A DNA stretch of 64,000 bases from Pseudomonas sp. 30_B (GCF_017491605.1 NZ_JAFGYY010000007.1:62001-126000); one strand, 5' to 3'. Counted from the first letter of the stretch, positions 41,464 to 51,323 are shown. Numbers and translations: made by a program. The notes: a model not told the origin generated them from the sequence alone.

Positions 41464-41871
41464 GGTCAATCCTCTTCTGTATCGGGCCGCCGGACCAGGC
41501 GGCAAGGTTAGGCATCAAGGTGCCCGCACGCAGGCCGGCACTGGATAGTCTGGGTCCGCGAGACGGCGCGGATACCGGAAAATGTAGCAAAGCAGTCTGC
41601 CATCCCCGTCTGCAGGCGGCATCTTCCGCCGCCCGGCGGTTCGCAGTGGTACCTTGGTACAACCACGGGGGTGCTGATTATGCTGCAATTTTCGGCAAAA
41701 AGTCGCCGGAAAAGCGTGGTTATTCCGCCACTTTCCGTAATAAAGCCTCGTACTGCATGGCGCGTCGATTGAATTTCTGCAAGGGCCTCATAGTCACCGC
41801 TGGCGCGCCACAGCCGGCGACGGCTCGTATGCTTCACGCCATTGCCCAGGGAAACTGAAAGGATGAGTGAC
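41464..41871. other. 408-bp divergent intergenic region between fabH2 and the ankyrin gene
   Basis: Must hold both promoters. I see a short inverted repeat gtacc-tt-ggtac near 41648-41660 and an AT-richer stretch at about 41680-41780, but no convincing gene or named operator. No PsrA-type motif was found. Confidence 0.5.
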
Positions 41872-42375
41872 ATGCCCCGCCCGGAAATGGACGAACAGAC
41901 CGTGGAATTCGCCAACCAGGTGATCGATCTGGCCCGCCAGGGCGATACCGAGCGCCTTGCCGAGCTGCTGCGACAGGGCCTGCCGGCCAATCTACGCAAC
42001 CACAAGGGCGACAGCCTGCTCATGCTGGCCAGCTACTACGGCCATCACGCCACGGTGCAGGCGCTACTGGAGCACGGCGCCGACCCGGACCTGCGCAACA
42101 ATGCCGGGCAGACGCCGCTGGCCGGCGCCGCCTTCAAGGGCGATCTGCAGATGGTGCGCCTGTTGCTGGGCAACGGTGCCGACGTCGAGGGCGCCTCGCC
42201 CGACGGCAAGACCGCCCTGATGATGGCAGCGATGTTCAATCGTCCGGAGATCGTCAGTTGCCTCCTGGAACACGGCGCCGACCCTGCGGCCCAGGATGCC
42301 AGCGGCCTGACGCCCCTGGCCGCCGCGCGGATGATGAACGCCGCCGATACCCTTGCCCTGCTCTCCGCTGCCTGA
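41872..42375 (+). CDS. Ankyrin-repeat protein
   Basis: 167 residues with four ankyrin repeats: NHKGDSLLMLASYYGHHATVQALLEHGADPDLR-type units starting near 43, 76, 109 and 142, each with the xLHxAxxxG-like turn and a GADPxxx end. No signal peptide, so cytoplasmic and likely protein-binding. In P. aeruginosa PA3287, the neighbour of fabH2, is the same kind of protein. ATG at 41872 is preferred (AGGA 8 bases upstream); ATG at 41863 is the alternative. Confidence 0.88.
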   Translation: MPRPEMDEQTVEFANQVIDLARQGDTERLAELLRQGLPANLRNHKGDSLLMLASYYGHHATVQALLEHGADPDLRNNAGQTPLAGAAFKGDLQMVRLLLGNGADVEGASPDGKTALMMAAMFNRPEIVSCLLEHGADPAAQDASGLTPLAAARMMNAADTLALLSAA

Positions 42376-42380
42376 GCCGC

Positions 42381-43445
42381 TCAGACCGGGTCGCTGTGGA
42401 CCAGTCGATTGCGCCCTTCCGCCTTGCCCCGATACAGGCGGCGGTCGGTGCAGCGGTAGAGTTCGTCGGCATCCAGGCCGTCGGTGGGCCACTCCGCCAG
42501 ACCGAAGGTGGCGGACAACGGAATCTGCTGGCCGGAATACTCCAGCGGTCGCCGGGCGACTTCCTCGCATAACGCTTCCACCAGCGGCTGGGCGTCGAAG
42601 CGGTCGGTGAACGGCAGCAGGATTCCGAACTCCTCCCCGCCCAGGCGGCCGATCAGGTCGGTGGCGCGCAAGCGATGGCGCAAGCACCTGCACAGGTGCT
42701 GCAGGGCCTTGTCGCCCGCATCGTGTCCCCACTGGTCGTTGATCAGCTTGAAGTGATCGACGTCCAGCACCACCAGCACCAGCCGCGCGTCGTAACGGGC
42801 CGACTCCTGGATACAGCGATGCAGCGCGCGCTGGAAGCTCTTGCGGCTGGCCACTCCGGTCAGCGCATCGGTGAGCGCCAGGTGCCGCAACTGCTTATAG
42901 GCCTCGGCGCGCCGCCCCTCGTAGAGGTGCATGAAGGCGAGCACCAGCACGCCGCAGAAGATGCCGTTGCCGATGTCGATCAGCCCCGGCGCATCCAGGC
43001 GCAGGTGGTTCACGTAGAGGTACATCAGGGTCGCCAGCAGCATGAACGGCACGCTCAGCAGGAAGCCGCGCCACTGGCCCAGCAGCAGGTAGGCCATGAC
43101 CGGCATCAGGTAGACCCAGACGAACGCCGTGGCCGAGGCCTTGGGCATGACGATGATATAGAGGATGAAGCAGAAGGTCGGGAGCAGGTAGGCGAAGATC
43201 CACGGCACCAGGCGGCGCACCCGCTTGAGCCGGTGCGAGGCCCACAACAGCACACCACAGGCTGCCGCCTCGGCGCCGGCCAGCCAGTAGTTGCCGGCCA
43301 GGCTCTGGAGGATGCAGAACACCCCCAGGGTCGCTCCGGTGCAGGCGAAGATCAGCCGCATCAACAGGCGGTGATCGGCCTCTTCCAGCCCTGTCGGCCC
43401 GGTGCTGGGTTCGTACAGTTGTTCGGGATCGCTGTTGCGGTACAT
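42381..43445 (-). CDS. Membrane-bound diguanylate cyclase
   Basis: 354 residues. Five to six helices in residues about 30-170 (no periplasmic domain of note), then a GGDEF domain (about 185-350) with active-site GGEEF, metal-binding DVDHFKLINDQWGHDAGD and an I-site RATD five residues before GGEEF. It should make c-di-GMP and be product-inhibited. No EAL domain. Convergent with the ankyrin gene, 5 bp apart. Signal sensed by the membrane part is unknown. Confidence 0.92.
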   Translation of the reverse strand: MYRNSDPEQLYEPSTGPTGLEEADHRLLMRLIFACTGATLGVFCILQSLAGNYWLAGAEAAACGVLLWASHRLKRVRRLVPWIFAYLLPTFCFILYIIVMPKASATAFVWVYLMPVMAYLLLGQWRGFLLSVPFMLLATLMYLYVNHLRLDAPGLIDIGNGIFCGVLVLAFMHLYEGRRAEAYKQLRHLALTDALTGVASRKSFQRALHRCIQESARYDARLVLVVLDVDHFKLINDQWGHDAGDKALQHLCRCLRHRLRATDLIGRLGGEEFGILLPFTDRFDAQPLVEALCEEVARRPLEYSGQQIPLSATFGLAEWPTDGLDADELYRCTDRRLYRGKAEGRNRLVHSDPV

Positions 43446-43614
43446 CAGCCTGGCTCCTTGGCTTGGCCGTCAGCGGGTCGACCGCCCCAAAAAGACTACT
43501 CCAATTTCCTACAGTGAGTAGCCATCCGACCGATTCATTCTGTACGCCGGCCGATTCACGGCAGGATCAGCCGCTCTGGGCTAGCCTTCGCTGCATCATC
43601 CGTGGAGGAAATCT

Positions 43615-44034
43615 ATGCGTTCGATCCTTGCCGTCCTGCCGTTGCTGGTGCTGTCCGGTTGTGCCTCGTACCAGGGCGATGAAGTCCATCCCGTTCCTTC
43701 CGATCGCCTGCTGGCCTATCAGCAAGCGGGCAAGGACAGCGTCCAGGTCGACGTGACCCGCGATGAGGGGTACCTGGGTGGTGGCTGCTACGTCGCCGTC
43801 ACCATCGATCACGAAGTAGCCGCGCGCATCGGCAAGGGCGAGTCGGCCAGCTTCCAGGTGCCGGCGGGCAAGCATGTGGTCGGCATCATCGGCGACAAGG
43901 ACGGCGAAGGCCTCTGCAGCAAGGCCATGCTGCGCCGCGAACTGCTGGTGCCGTTGGAACCGGGCGGCAACAACGCCTTCCGCATCGTCAGCGACAACCG
44001 CACCGGTTTCGATATCAAGCCGGCGGTCGAGTAA
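43615..44034 (+). CDS. Predicted lipoprotein of unknown function
   Basis: 139 residues. Signal with lipobox LSGC (Cys at about 16), +2 Ala. The mature part contains SVQVDVTRDEGYLGGGCYVAVTIDHE and ends NRTGFDIKPAVE; two Cys (about C60 and C101) could form a disulfide. The pattern of a metal-free beta-sandwich with a 'cell-surface' turn is common in Pseudomonas lipoproteins of unknown role. GGAGG-like sequence (gtggaggaaatct) precedes the ATG. Confidence 0.8.
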   Translation: MRSILAVLPLLVLSGCASYQGDEVHPVPSDRLLAYQQAGKDSVQVDVTRDEGYLGGGCYVAVTIDHEVAARIGKGESASFQVPAGKHVVGIIGDKDGEGLCSKAMLRRELLVPLEPGGNNAFRIVSDNRTGFDIKPAVE

Positions 44035-44055
44035 GCCCGACCGCCCGGGTACGCC

Positions 44056-44493
44056 TCAGCCGTTCAGGCGAGCCACGAGGCGCGCCTGCAGCTTCTCCAG
44101 TTCTCCCGCGTCGGCCCTGTTCGCCGCGTGGATCCCCAGGCCCTCGCCGGCATAGCGCGGAACGATGTGCATGTGGATGTGGAACACCGTCTGCCCCGCC
44201 GGCGCGCCGTTGAACTGGGCGACCTGTACGCCATCGGGGTTGAGCTCCGCGACGATGACGCCGGTCAGGCGCTGCACCACGCGCATCACCTTGGCCAGCG
44301 CATCGGGGTCGACTTCGAGGATATTGCGCGCCGGGGAGTTCTTCGGAATCACCAGGGTATGGCCGTAGGACTGCGGGAACAGGTCGAGGAAGGCGAGCAC
44401 GTCGTCGTCCTCGTACAGCTTGTAGCAGGGAGCTTCGCCACGAATGATCTGGGCGAAGATGTTCTGCGGATCGTAGGTGCCTTGCAGGCTCAT
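44056..44493 (-). CDS. HIT-family nucleotide-binding hydrolase
   Basis: 145 residues. Histidine triad FHIHMHIVP near 110-118 with the upstream GHTLVIPK and YDPQNIFAQIIRGEAPCYKLYEDDDVLAFLD start block, written in the HinT style. Removes AMP from adenylated amines or acyl groups. The ATG at 44493 has GGAG 6 bases upstream and is preferred over an ATG four codons earlier that has none. Confidence 0.9.
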   Translation of the reverse strand: MSLQGTYDPQNIFAQIIRGEAPCYKLYEDDDVLAFLDLFPQSYGHTLVIPKNSPARNILEVDPDALAKVMRVVQRLTGVIVAELNPDGVQVAQFNGAPAGQTVFHIHMHIVPRYAGEGLGIHAANRADAGELEKLQARLVARLNG

Positions 44494-44613
44494 GGTGGGC
44501 TCCATCTCCAGTGACTATGGGGCCGCACCATACCGGTTTGTCGCGCGCGGGTCATGACCGGCGACGCGCAGCGGTCTATCCTGAGGCCTTTCGCTCAACA
44601 GATCGGAGTTTGC

Positions 44614-45318
44614 ATGTCGGATCTTTCCGCGTTCCCCATCACCCGCAAATGGCCCGCCGAACACCCTGACCGCCTGCAGCTGTACTCGCTGCCCACGCCC
44701 AACGGCGTGAAGGTGTCGATCATGCTGGAAGAGCTGGGTCTGCCCTACGAGCCGCACCTGGTCAGCTTCGAGCGCAACGACCAGATGTCCCCGGAATTCC
44801 TCTCGCTGAACCCGAACAACAAGATCCCCGCGATCATCGACCCCAACGGTCCGGACGGTAAGCCGCTGGCGCTGTTCGAGTCCGGCGCGATCCTGGTCTA
44901 TCTCGCCGACAAGACCGACTCGCTGGTGGTCCCCGGCACCAGCGGCCGCTACGAGACTCTGCAGTGGGTGATGTTCCAGATGGGCGGGATCGGCCCGATG
45001 TTCGGCCAGGTGGGCTTCTTCAACAAGTTCGCCGGCAAGGACTACGAGGACAAGCGCCCGCTGCAGCGCTACGTGGACGAGGCCAAACGCCTGCTGGCCG
45101 TGCTCGACCAGCGCCTGGAAGGCCGCGACTGGATCATGGGCGAGCGCTACACCATCGCCGACATCGCCACCTTCCCGTGGATTCGCAACCTGGTCGGTTT
45201 CTACGAGGCGGGAGAGTTGGTGGGCTTTGAGAACTTCCACAATGTGAAGCGCGTGCTGGAGCGATTCCTCGCACGGCCGGCGGTGCAGCGTGGGCTGAAT
45301 ATCCCGAAGCGGGATTGA
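44614..45318 (+). CDS. Glutathione S-transferase (YfcG/YghU-like)
   Basis: 234 residues. Thioredoxin-like N-domain with LYSLPTPNGVKVSIMLEELGLPYE (about 23-46) where the TPNG turn replaces the catalytic Tyr/Ser motif, a pattern of Nu-class enzymes with disulfide-reductase activity on glutathione. NNKIPAIIDP and ESGAILVYLAD bind glutathione. The C-terminal helical domain has GERYTIADIATFPWI. CGGAG lies 6 bases before the ATG. Confidence 0.9.
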   Translation: MSDLSAFPITRKWPAEHPDRLQLYSLPTPNGVKVSIMLEELGLPYEPHLVSFERNDQMSPEFLSLNPNNKIPAIIDPNGPDGKPLALFESGAILVYLADKTDSLVVPGTSGRYETLQWVMFQMGGIGPMFGQVGFFNKFAGKDYEDKRPLQRYVDEAKRLLAVLDQRLEGRDWIMGERYTIADIATFPWIRNLVGFYEAGELVGFENFHNVKRVLERFLARPAVQRGLNIPKRD

Positions 45319-45331
45319 GGATTCACACCCT

Positions 45332-45409
45332 GTAGGAGCTAGCTTGCTCGCGAATAGATTCCCCGGCAACTCAGGAGCTGGGCGGGTTCGCGAGCAAGCT
45401 CGCTCCTAC
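45332..45409. repeat. Pseudomonas-type REP/palindromic repeat
   Basis: Arms gtaggagctagcttgctcgc and gcgagcaagctcgctcctac enclose 38 bases, the same unit type as at 39401-39479. It fills the gap between the convergent GST and hrpA genes. Confidence 0.82.
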
Positions 45410-45423
45410 AAGATCAATCGCGG

Positions 45424-48400
45424 TCAGGCCTCGACCTGGCTCCACTGCTTCGACAGGCGCTTGTCCGACACCGGCACCTTGGTCCCCAGTTGCTGGGCGA
45501 ACAGCGAGACGCGGTACTCCTCCAGCATCCAGCGGTACAGCGCCAGCTCAGGGTCGCGCTTGCCTTCCTGGGTGTGCTTGGCCAGGCGCGCCGAATACTG
45601 TTCCCAGTAGCCGGCCATCTCGCCGCTCCACACGCGGTCGCGCTGGACCTGCCCGGCAACCTTGTCCAGGCGCTGCTCGACCGCCTTAAGGTAGCGCGGG
45701 TATTCCTTCAGCCATTCCAGCGGCGTGTCGCGCACGAAGCCGGGGTAGACCAGCTTGGCCAACTGCCCCTTCACGTCGTTCAGCGGCACGGTCATGGCGA
45801 GGTCGACCTTGCCCTTGAAGCGCTTCTGCAGGCCATGCCAGAGCTTGAGGATTTCCAGGGTCAGGCGGGCGATGCGCTCGGCGTGCTCGGTCCAGGCGCC
45901 GCGTTTCTTCTCGGCCAGTGACGCAAGCCCGGCGCCATGGCGCGGCAGGTTGTTCTCGCCGTCGAGAATGGCGCTGTCCAGGCTGGCCAGCAGGATGTCT
46001 TCCACCAGTGCCTCGACGCGGCCCAGCTCGCGGTAGAGCAGGCCCATGTCGGTCTGCCCCGGCAGCTTGCCGCGCAGGAACTTCGCCGGCTCGGCCAGCT
46101 GTTGCAGCAGCAGGCGCTGCAGGGCCCGGCGGTGCTGGTAGTCGGCTTCGGCCTGGGTCGGGAAGCGGTTCTCCTTCACCACACCGGCCTCTTCCACCAA
46201 CGCCGGGTAGACCGTCATCGACAGCCCGGCGACCTTCTGCTGGACCTTCTCCGCCACTTCGCCAAAGCCCTTGGCTTCCACCGGTTTCTGCGGCTTGTCC
46301 GCCTGCGGGATCGCCAGCGCGGCCTGGCTGGCCTCGGCGAAGCGCGCAGTGAGCTCGGCCAGGTCGCGGCCTTCGCCGAGGAACTTGCCACGGGCGTCGA
46401 CCACTTCGATGTTCATCCGCAGGTGGCTTTCCACCTGGATCTCGGCGTCCGCCCAGGCCTCTTCCGGGACGCGGCTGCCGGTCATGCGCTGCAGCTCGCG
46501 ACCGAGGGATTCGGACAGCGCGCCCTCGGCGAAGACCATCTTGCCCAGCGCGGCGCGGACGAAATCCGGCACCGGCACGAAGTTCTTGCGGATCGCCTTG
46601 GGCAGGCTGCGCACCAGCTCGATGCACTTGGCCTCCAGCAGACCCGGCACCAGCCACTCCAGGCGCTCAGCGGGCAATTGCGGCAGTAGCGGCGCGGGTA
46701 CGCGCACAGTCACGCCGTCGCGCACGTGGCCCGGCTCGAAGTGATAGGTGAGCGGCAGCTGCAGGTCACCCAGGCGCAGGCGGTCCGGGTAGAGGCCGGC
46801 GGTGACTTCGCTGGCATCGCGGGCGAGGACGTCTTCCTCGCGCATGATCAGCAGGTCCGGCTGCTGCTTGTGCTCGCGCTCGTACCATTTCTCGAAGCTG
46901 GCGGACTGGTAGATATCCGCCGGCAGGCGCGCGTCGTAGTAGCCGAACAGGGTTTCCTCGTCGGCGAGGATGTCGCGCCGGCGCGCCTTGGCTTCCAGCT
47001 CGTCGAGCTTTTCCAGCAGCTGACGGTTGGCCGCCAGGCACCTGGCGCGGCTGTTGATCTCGCCACGCACCAGCGCCTCGCGGATGAACATCTCGCGGGA
47101 CACCGGCGCGTCGATCGGGCCGTAATGCACGGCGCGGCGGCCAACGATGATCAGGCCGTAGAGGGTGATCTGCTCGTAGGCCACCACCTGGCCACGGCGT
47201 TTTTCCCAGTGCGGTTCCAGGTAATTTTTCTTCACCAGGTGCCCGGCCAGCGGCTCCAGCCAGTCCGGCTCGATCTTGGCGACCATGCGGGCGAACAGCT
47301 TGGTGGTCTCCACCAGCTCGGCGGCCATGATCCACTGCGGCTTCTTGCGGCCGATCACGCTGGAAGGGTGAATCCAGAAGCGTCGCTGGCGCGCGCCGAG
47401 GTAGTCGCCCTCCTCCGCCTTCTGGCCGATCTGGCTGAGCAGGCCGGAGAGAATCGCCTTGTGCACGGCGGCGTAGTCGATGTCGCGGGCCTTAGGCTCA
47501 TCCGCTTTGGCGACTGGCTGGCGACCACGATTGTCGTGTGGCTTGGCCTGTTCGCGGGCAGGCTCGCTCTTGCGCGAACTGCCCTCGCCTTTGCTGAAGG
47601 GCAGCTGAAGCTCGCGGCAGATCAAGGTCAGCTGGCGGTGCGCGTCCCTCCACTCGCGAAGACGCAAATAGTTCAGGAAGTTCTTCCGGCACCAGTTGCG
47701 CAGCGGGTTGGAGCCCAGCGCCTGGCGCTGCTCCTCGAAGCCGCGCCAGAGGTTGATCAGCGCGGCGAAGTCCGAGTCCGGGTCCTTCCACTGCGCGTGG
47801 GCCTGATCGGCGGCCTGCTGGCGGTCCATCGGCCGCTCGCGCGGGTCCTGCACGGACAGCGCGCTGGCCACGGTGAGCACTTCCGGCAGGCTGCCCAGTT
47901 GCGCCGCTTCCAGCAGCATGCGGCCCAGGCGCGGGTCGATGGGCAGGCGCGCCAGCTGGCGGCCCAGCGGCGTCAGCTGGCCCTCGCGGTTCACCGCCGA
48001 GAGTTCCTGCAGCAAGGTGAAGCCGTCGTTGATCGCCTTGCCGTCCGGCGGCTCGATGAAGGGGAAGGCCTCGATGTCGCCCAGGCGCAGGTGGAGCATC
48101 TGCAGGATCACCGCCGCGAGGTTGGTGCGCAGGATTTCCGGATCGGTGAAGGCCGGGCGGCCGTTGAAATCTTCCTCGCTGTACAGACGCACGCAGATGC
48201 CCGGCTCGACCCGGCCGCAACGGCCCTTGCGCTGGTTGGCGCTGGCTTGCGAGATGGCCTCGATGGGCAGGCGCTGGACCTTGGCGCGGTAGCTGTAGCG
48301 GCTGATGCGCGCGGTGCCGCTGTCAATCACGTAGCGGATGCCCGGTACGGTCAGCGAGGTTTCCGCGACGTTGGTGGCGAGCACGATCTTGCGTCCCGGC

Positions 48401-49440
48401 ATGGGCGCGAAGATCTTCTGCTGCTCGGCTGGCGTCAGGCGCGCATAAAGCGGCAGCACCTCGGTATGGCGCAGGTTGGCCTTGCGCAGCATGTCGGCGG
48501 CGTCGCGGATTTCGCGCTCACCGGGGAGGAACACCAGCACGTCGCCGGGGCGCTTGCCGACTTCGCGCTCGTGGGCGGCGATCTCGTCCAGCGCACGGAG
48601 GATGCCCTGGTCCACGGAGAGGTCGTCGAACAGCGCTTCGCCGTCCTCGTCCACTTCCGCCGCCAGCGGGTGATACCAGGTTTCCACCGGGTAGGTACGC
48701 CCCGAGACTTCGACAATCGGCGCATCGCCGAAATGTTTCGAGAACCGCTCCAGGTCGATGGTCGCCGAGGTGATGATCAGCTTGAGGTCAGGCCGGCGCG
48801 GCAACAGCGTCTTGAGGAAGCCGAGCAGGAAGTCGATGTTCAGGCTGCGCTCGTGGGCTTCGTCGACGATGATCGTGTCGTAGCGTTCCAGATAGCGGTC
48901 GTGCTGGGTCTCGGCCAACAGGATGCCGTCGGTCATCAGCTTGATCAGGGTGCTGTCGTCGCTCTGGTCCTCGAAGCGCACCTGGTAGCCAACCAGCGAG
49001 CCCAGTGGCGTGCCGATCTCTTCGGCGACGCGGGTGGCGACGCTGCGCGCGGCCAGACGGCGCGGCTGGGTGTGGCCGATCAGACCGTGGGTGCCGCGCC
49101 CCAGCTCCAGGCAGATCTTCGGCAACTGGGTAGTCTTGCCCGAGCCGGTTTCGCCGGCGATCACCACCACCTGGCTCTTTTCCAGCGCGGCTTTGATCTC
49201 GTCGCGTTTGGCGGCGATCGGCAGACTGTCGTCGTAGCGAATCTTCGGAATGCTCGCGCGGCGCGCCTCGACCTTGGCGCAGGACGCCTGGAAGCGCTCG
49301 GCCCACTGGGCCAGCTTGGCGTCGTCGGGATGCTTGCGCAGTTCGTGGAGCTGCCGGCGCAGGCGATGGCGGTCGCGGATCATCGCGTGATCCATGCGTT
49401 GCAGGAGCTGTTCGGGAGTCGGCGTACTGTCTGTGGTCAT
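45424..49440 (-). CDS. hrpA: ATP-dependent RNA helicase HrpA (DEAH box)
   Basis: 1338 residues, close to E. coli HrpA (about 1300). Helicase motifs: GETGSGKTTQLPKICLELG (I), TQPRRLAARSVA (Ia), IIVDEAHERSLNIDFLL (II, DEAH), ITSATID (III), and QRKGRCGRVEPG (VI). A winged-helix, HA2 and OB domain follow. The C-terminal 500 residues are the HrpA-specific DUF3418 region. HrpA rescues stalled ribosomes in E. coli by recent work. Neither candidate ATG (49440, or 49455 five codons earlier) has a good Shine-Dalgarno, so the exact N-terminus is unsure. Confidence 0.93.
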   Translation of the reverse strand: MTTDSTPTPEQLLQRMDHAMIRDRHRLRRQLHELRKHPDDAKLAQWAERFQASCAKVEARRASIPKIRYDDSLPIAAKRDEIKAALEKSQVVVIAGETGSGKTTQLPKICLELGRGTHGLIGHTQPRRLAARSVATRVAEEIGTPLGSLVGYQVRFEDQSDDSTLIKLMTDGILLAETQHDRYLERYDTIIVDEAHERSLNIDFLLGFLKTLLPRRPDLKLIITSATIDLERFSKHFGDAPIVEVSGRTYPVETWYHPLAAEVDEDGEALFDDLSVDQGILRALDEIAAHEREVGKRPGDVLVFLPGEREIRDAADMLRKANLRHTEVLPLYARLTPAEQQKIFAPMPGRKIVLATNVAETSLTVPGIRYVIDSGTARISRYSYRAKVQRLPIEAISQASANQRKGRCGRVEPGICVRLYSEEDFNGRPAFTDPEILRTNLAAVILQMLHLRLGDIEAFPFIEPPDGKAINDGFTLLQELSAVNREGQLTPLGRQLARLPIDPRLGRMLLEAAQLGSLPEVLTVASALSVQDPRERPMDRQQAADQAHAQWKDPDSDFAALINLWRGFEEQRQALGSNPLRNWCRKNFLNYLRLREWRDAHRQLTLICRELQLPFSKGEGSSRKSEPAREQAKPHDNRGRQPVAKADEPKARDIDYAAVHKAILSGLLSQIGQKAEEGDYLGARQRRFWIHPSSVIGRKKPQWIMAAELVETTKLFARMVAKIEPDWLEPLAGHLVKKNYLEPHWEKRRGQVVAYEQITLYGLIIVGRRAVHYGPIDAPVSREMFIREALVRGEINSRARCLAANRQLLEKLDELEAKARRRDILADEETLFGYYDARLPADIYQSASFEKWYEREHKQQPDLLIMREEDVLARDASEVTAGLYPDRLRLGDLQLPLTYHFEPGHVRDGVTVRVPAPLLPQLPAERLEWLVPGLLEAKCIELVRSLPKAIRKNFVPVPDFVRAALGKMVFAEGALSESLGRELQRMTGSRVPEEAWADAEIQVESHLRMNIEVVDARGKFLGEGRDLAELTARFAEASQAALAIPQADKPQKPVEAKGFGEVAEKVQQKVAGLSMTVYPALVEEAGVVKENRFPTQAEADYQHRRALQRLLLQQLAEPAKFLRGKLPGQTDMGLLYRELGRVEALVEDILLASLDSAILDGENNLPRHGAGLASLAEKKRGAWTEHAERIARLTLEILKLWHGLQKRFKGKVDLAMTVPLNDVKGQLAKLVYPGFVRDTPLEWLKEYPRYLKAVEQRLDKVAGQVQRDRVWSGEMAGYWEQYSARLAKHTQEGKRDPELALYRWMLEEYRVSLFAQQLGTKVPVSDKRLSKQWSQVEA

Positions 49441-49597
49441 CGGCTTCGCGGGCATCAGGCGGGAGCGGCGCGAGCAGGTGCGGAGCCGGTCCCTGGAATG
49501 GGCTGTCATGGCGACAATCCGCGAATTGTCGCAAAAGACCGGCAAGGGCCGCCACGCCGATTGCTTGGCGGCCCTACACGCCTGCGCATCCAGGCAT

Positions 49598-49626
49598 AAA
49601 AAAACCCGCCTTGCGGCGGGTTTCTT
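49598..49626. terminator. Intrinsic terminator of fadD1
   Basis: Arms cccgcc and ggcggg around ttgc, preceded by seven A and followed by TTT. On the minus strand the T-run after the stem is strong, so it ends the fadD1 transcript, about 12 bp past the stop. Confidence 0.9.
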
Positions 49627-49637
49627 CAACGATCAGC

Positions 49638-51323
49638 TCAGGCCTTGGCCTTCTTGAGTTCCTGGTCGCGCAGTTCGCGGCGCAGGATCTTGCCGACGTT
49701 GGTGGTCGGCAGGCTGTCGCGGAACTCCACGGACTTGGGACGCTTGTAGCCGGTGAGGTTGTCGTGCATGTGCTGCATGACCTGCTCCTTGGTCAGGGTG
49801 ACGCCCGGCTTGGACACCACGAAGACCTTGATCGACTCGCCGGACTTCTCGTCCGGGATGCCGATGGCGGCGCACTGCAGCACGCCCGGCAGGGTGGCGA
49901 GCACGTCTTCCAGTTCGTTGGGGTACACGTTGAAGCCCGACACCAGGATCATGTCCTTCTTGCGGTCGACGATACGCATGTAGCCGTCGTCCTGGATGAT
50001 CGCAATGTCACCGGTACGCAGCCACCCATCCTTGTCGAGGATCTCGTCGGTGGCTTCCTGGCGCTGCCAGTAGCCCTTCATCACCTGCGGGCCCTTCACG
50101 CACAGCTCGCCACGCTCGCCCAGCGGCAGGTCCTGGCCGTCATCGCTGATGACCTTGCACAGGGTGGACGGAACCGGGATGCCGATGGTGCCGATCTGGA
50201 TGTTCTGGAACGGGTTCACCGACACCACCGGGCTGGTCTCGGTCATGCCGTAGCCTTCGCAGATGGCGCAGCCGGTGACGTCCTTCCAGCGCTCGGCGCT
50301 GGCCTGCTGCAGGGCCATGCCGCCGGACAGGGTCAGCTTCAGCGCGGAGAAGTCCAGCTTGCGGAAGCCCTCGTTGTTGCACAGGCCGACGAACAGGGTG
50401 TTCAGGCCGACGAAGCCGGTGAACTTCCACTGCGACAGTTCCTTGACCATGCTCGACAGGTCGCGCGGGTTGGTCACCAGGATGTTGTGGTTGCCGGTGA
50501 GCATCATCGCCATGCAATGGAAGGTGAAGGCGTAGATGTGATACAGCGGCAGCGGCGCAATGAGGATCTCGCAGCCCTCGTTGAGGTTGGCGCCCATCAG
50601 TGCCTTGCACTGCAGCATGTTGGCGACCAGGTTGCGGTGGGTCAGCATCGCGCCCTTGGCAACGCCCGTGGTGCCGCCGGTGTACTGCAGCACAGCCACG
50701 TCGTCGCTCCTGGGCGAGACTTCCGCCACCGCCTTGCCACGGCCCTTGGCCAGGGCGTCGGTCAGCTTCTGCGCATTGGGCAGGTTGTAGGCCGGCACCA
50801 TCTTCTTGATGTGCTTGACCGCGAAGTTGACGATGAAGCGCTTGAGCGGCGGCAGCATGTCACCCACTTCGGTGACGATGACGTTGCGGATGCCGGTTTT
50901 CGGCAGCACTTCCTCGGCCAGGTGGGCCATGTTCGCCAGGCACACCAGCGCCTTGGCGCCGGAGTCGTTGAACTGGTGCTCCATCTCCCGCGCGGTGTAC
51001 AGCGGGTTGGTGTTGACCACGATGAGGCCGGCACGCATGGCGCCGAACACCACGACCGGGTACTGGAGCACGTTGGGCAGTTGAACGGCGATGCGGTCGC
51101 CGGGCTTGAGATCGGTGTTCTGTTGCAGATAGGCCGCGAAGTCCCCGGAGAGCTTGTACATCTCGCCGTAGGTCAGGGTCTTGCCCAGGTTGCTGAAGGC
51201 AGGCTTGTTTGCAAAGCGTTGGCAGGACTCTTTGAGTACCGCGAGGATGTTCGGGTACTGGTCAGCGTTGATCTCGGCAGCGATCCCCACTGGGTATTTG
51301 TCCTTCCAGAAATTGTCGGTCAT
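49638..51323 (-). CDS. fadD1: Long-chain fatty-acid-CoA ligase FadD1
   Basis: 561 residues, ANL superfamily. Activates fatty acids to acyl-CoA at the inner membrane. P-loop-like YTGGTTGVAKGAMLTH (about 212-227), EGYGMTETSP, GWLRTGDIAIIQDDGYMRIVDRKKDMI (A8 hinge), and the catalytic Lys near VGKILRRELRD. ATG with GGAG upstream. Two fadD genes in this order match P. aeruginosa PA3299-PA3300, the main long-chain ligases there, as I remember it. Confidence 0.94.
   Translation of the reverse strand: MTDNFWKDKYPVGIAAEINADQYPNILAVLKESCQRFANKPAFSNLGKTLTYGEMYKLSGDFAAYLQQNTDLKPGDRIAVQLPNVLQYPVVVFGAMRAGLIVVNTNPLYTAREMEHQFNDSGAKALVCLANMAHLAEEVLPKTGIRNVIVTEVGDMLPPLKRFIVNFAVKHIKKMVPAYNLPNAQKLTDALAKGRGKAVAEVSPRSDDVAVLQYTGGTTGVAKGAMLTHRNLVANMLQCKALMGANLNEGCEILIAPLPLYHIYAFTFHCMAMMLTGNHNILVTNPRDLSSMVKELSQWKFTGFVGLNTLFVGLCNNEGFRKLDFSALKLTLSGGMALQQASAERWKDVTGCAICEGYGMTETSPVVSVNPFQNIQIGTIGIPVPSTLCKVISDDGQDLPLGERGELCVKGPQVMKGYWQRQEATDEILDKDGWLRTGDIAIIQDDGYMRIVDRKKDMILVSGFNVYPNELEDVLATLPGVLQCAAIGIPDEKSGESIKVFVVSKPGVTLTKEQVMQHMHDNLTGYKRPKSVEFRDSLPTTNVGKILRRELRDQELKKAKA

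Noticed and set aside
46726..49599. Open reading frame of 957 codons on the plus strand opposite hrpA (also long plus-strand frames opposite btuB at 5729-7945 and a minus-strand frame opposite rapA at 61279-63489)
   Set aside because: GC-rich DNA produces long open frames opposite strong genes. Those proteins are low-complexity (Arg/Gly/Gln/His-rich), have no motifs, and lie fully against well-supported genes.
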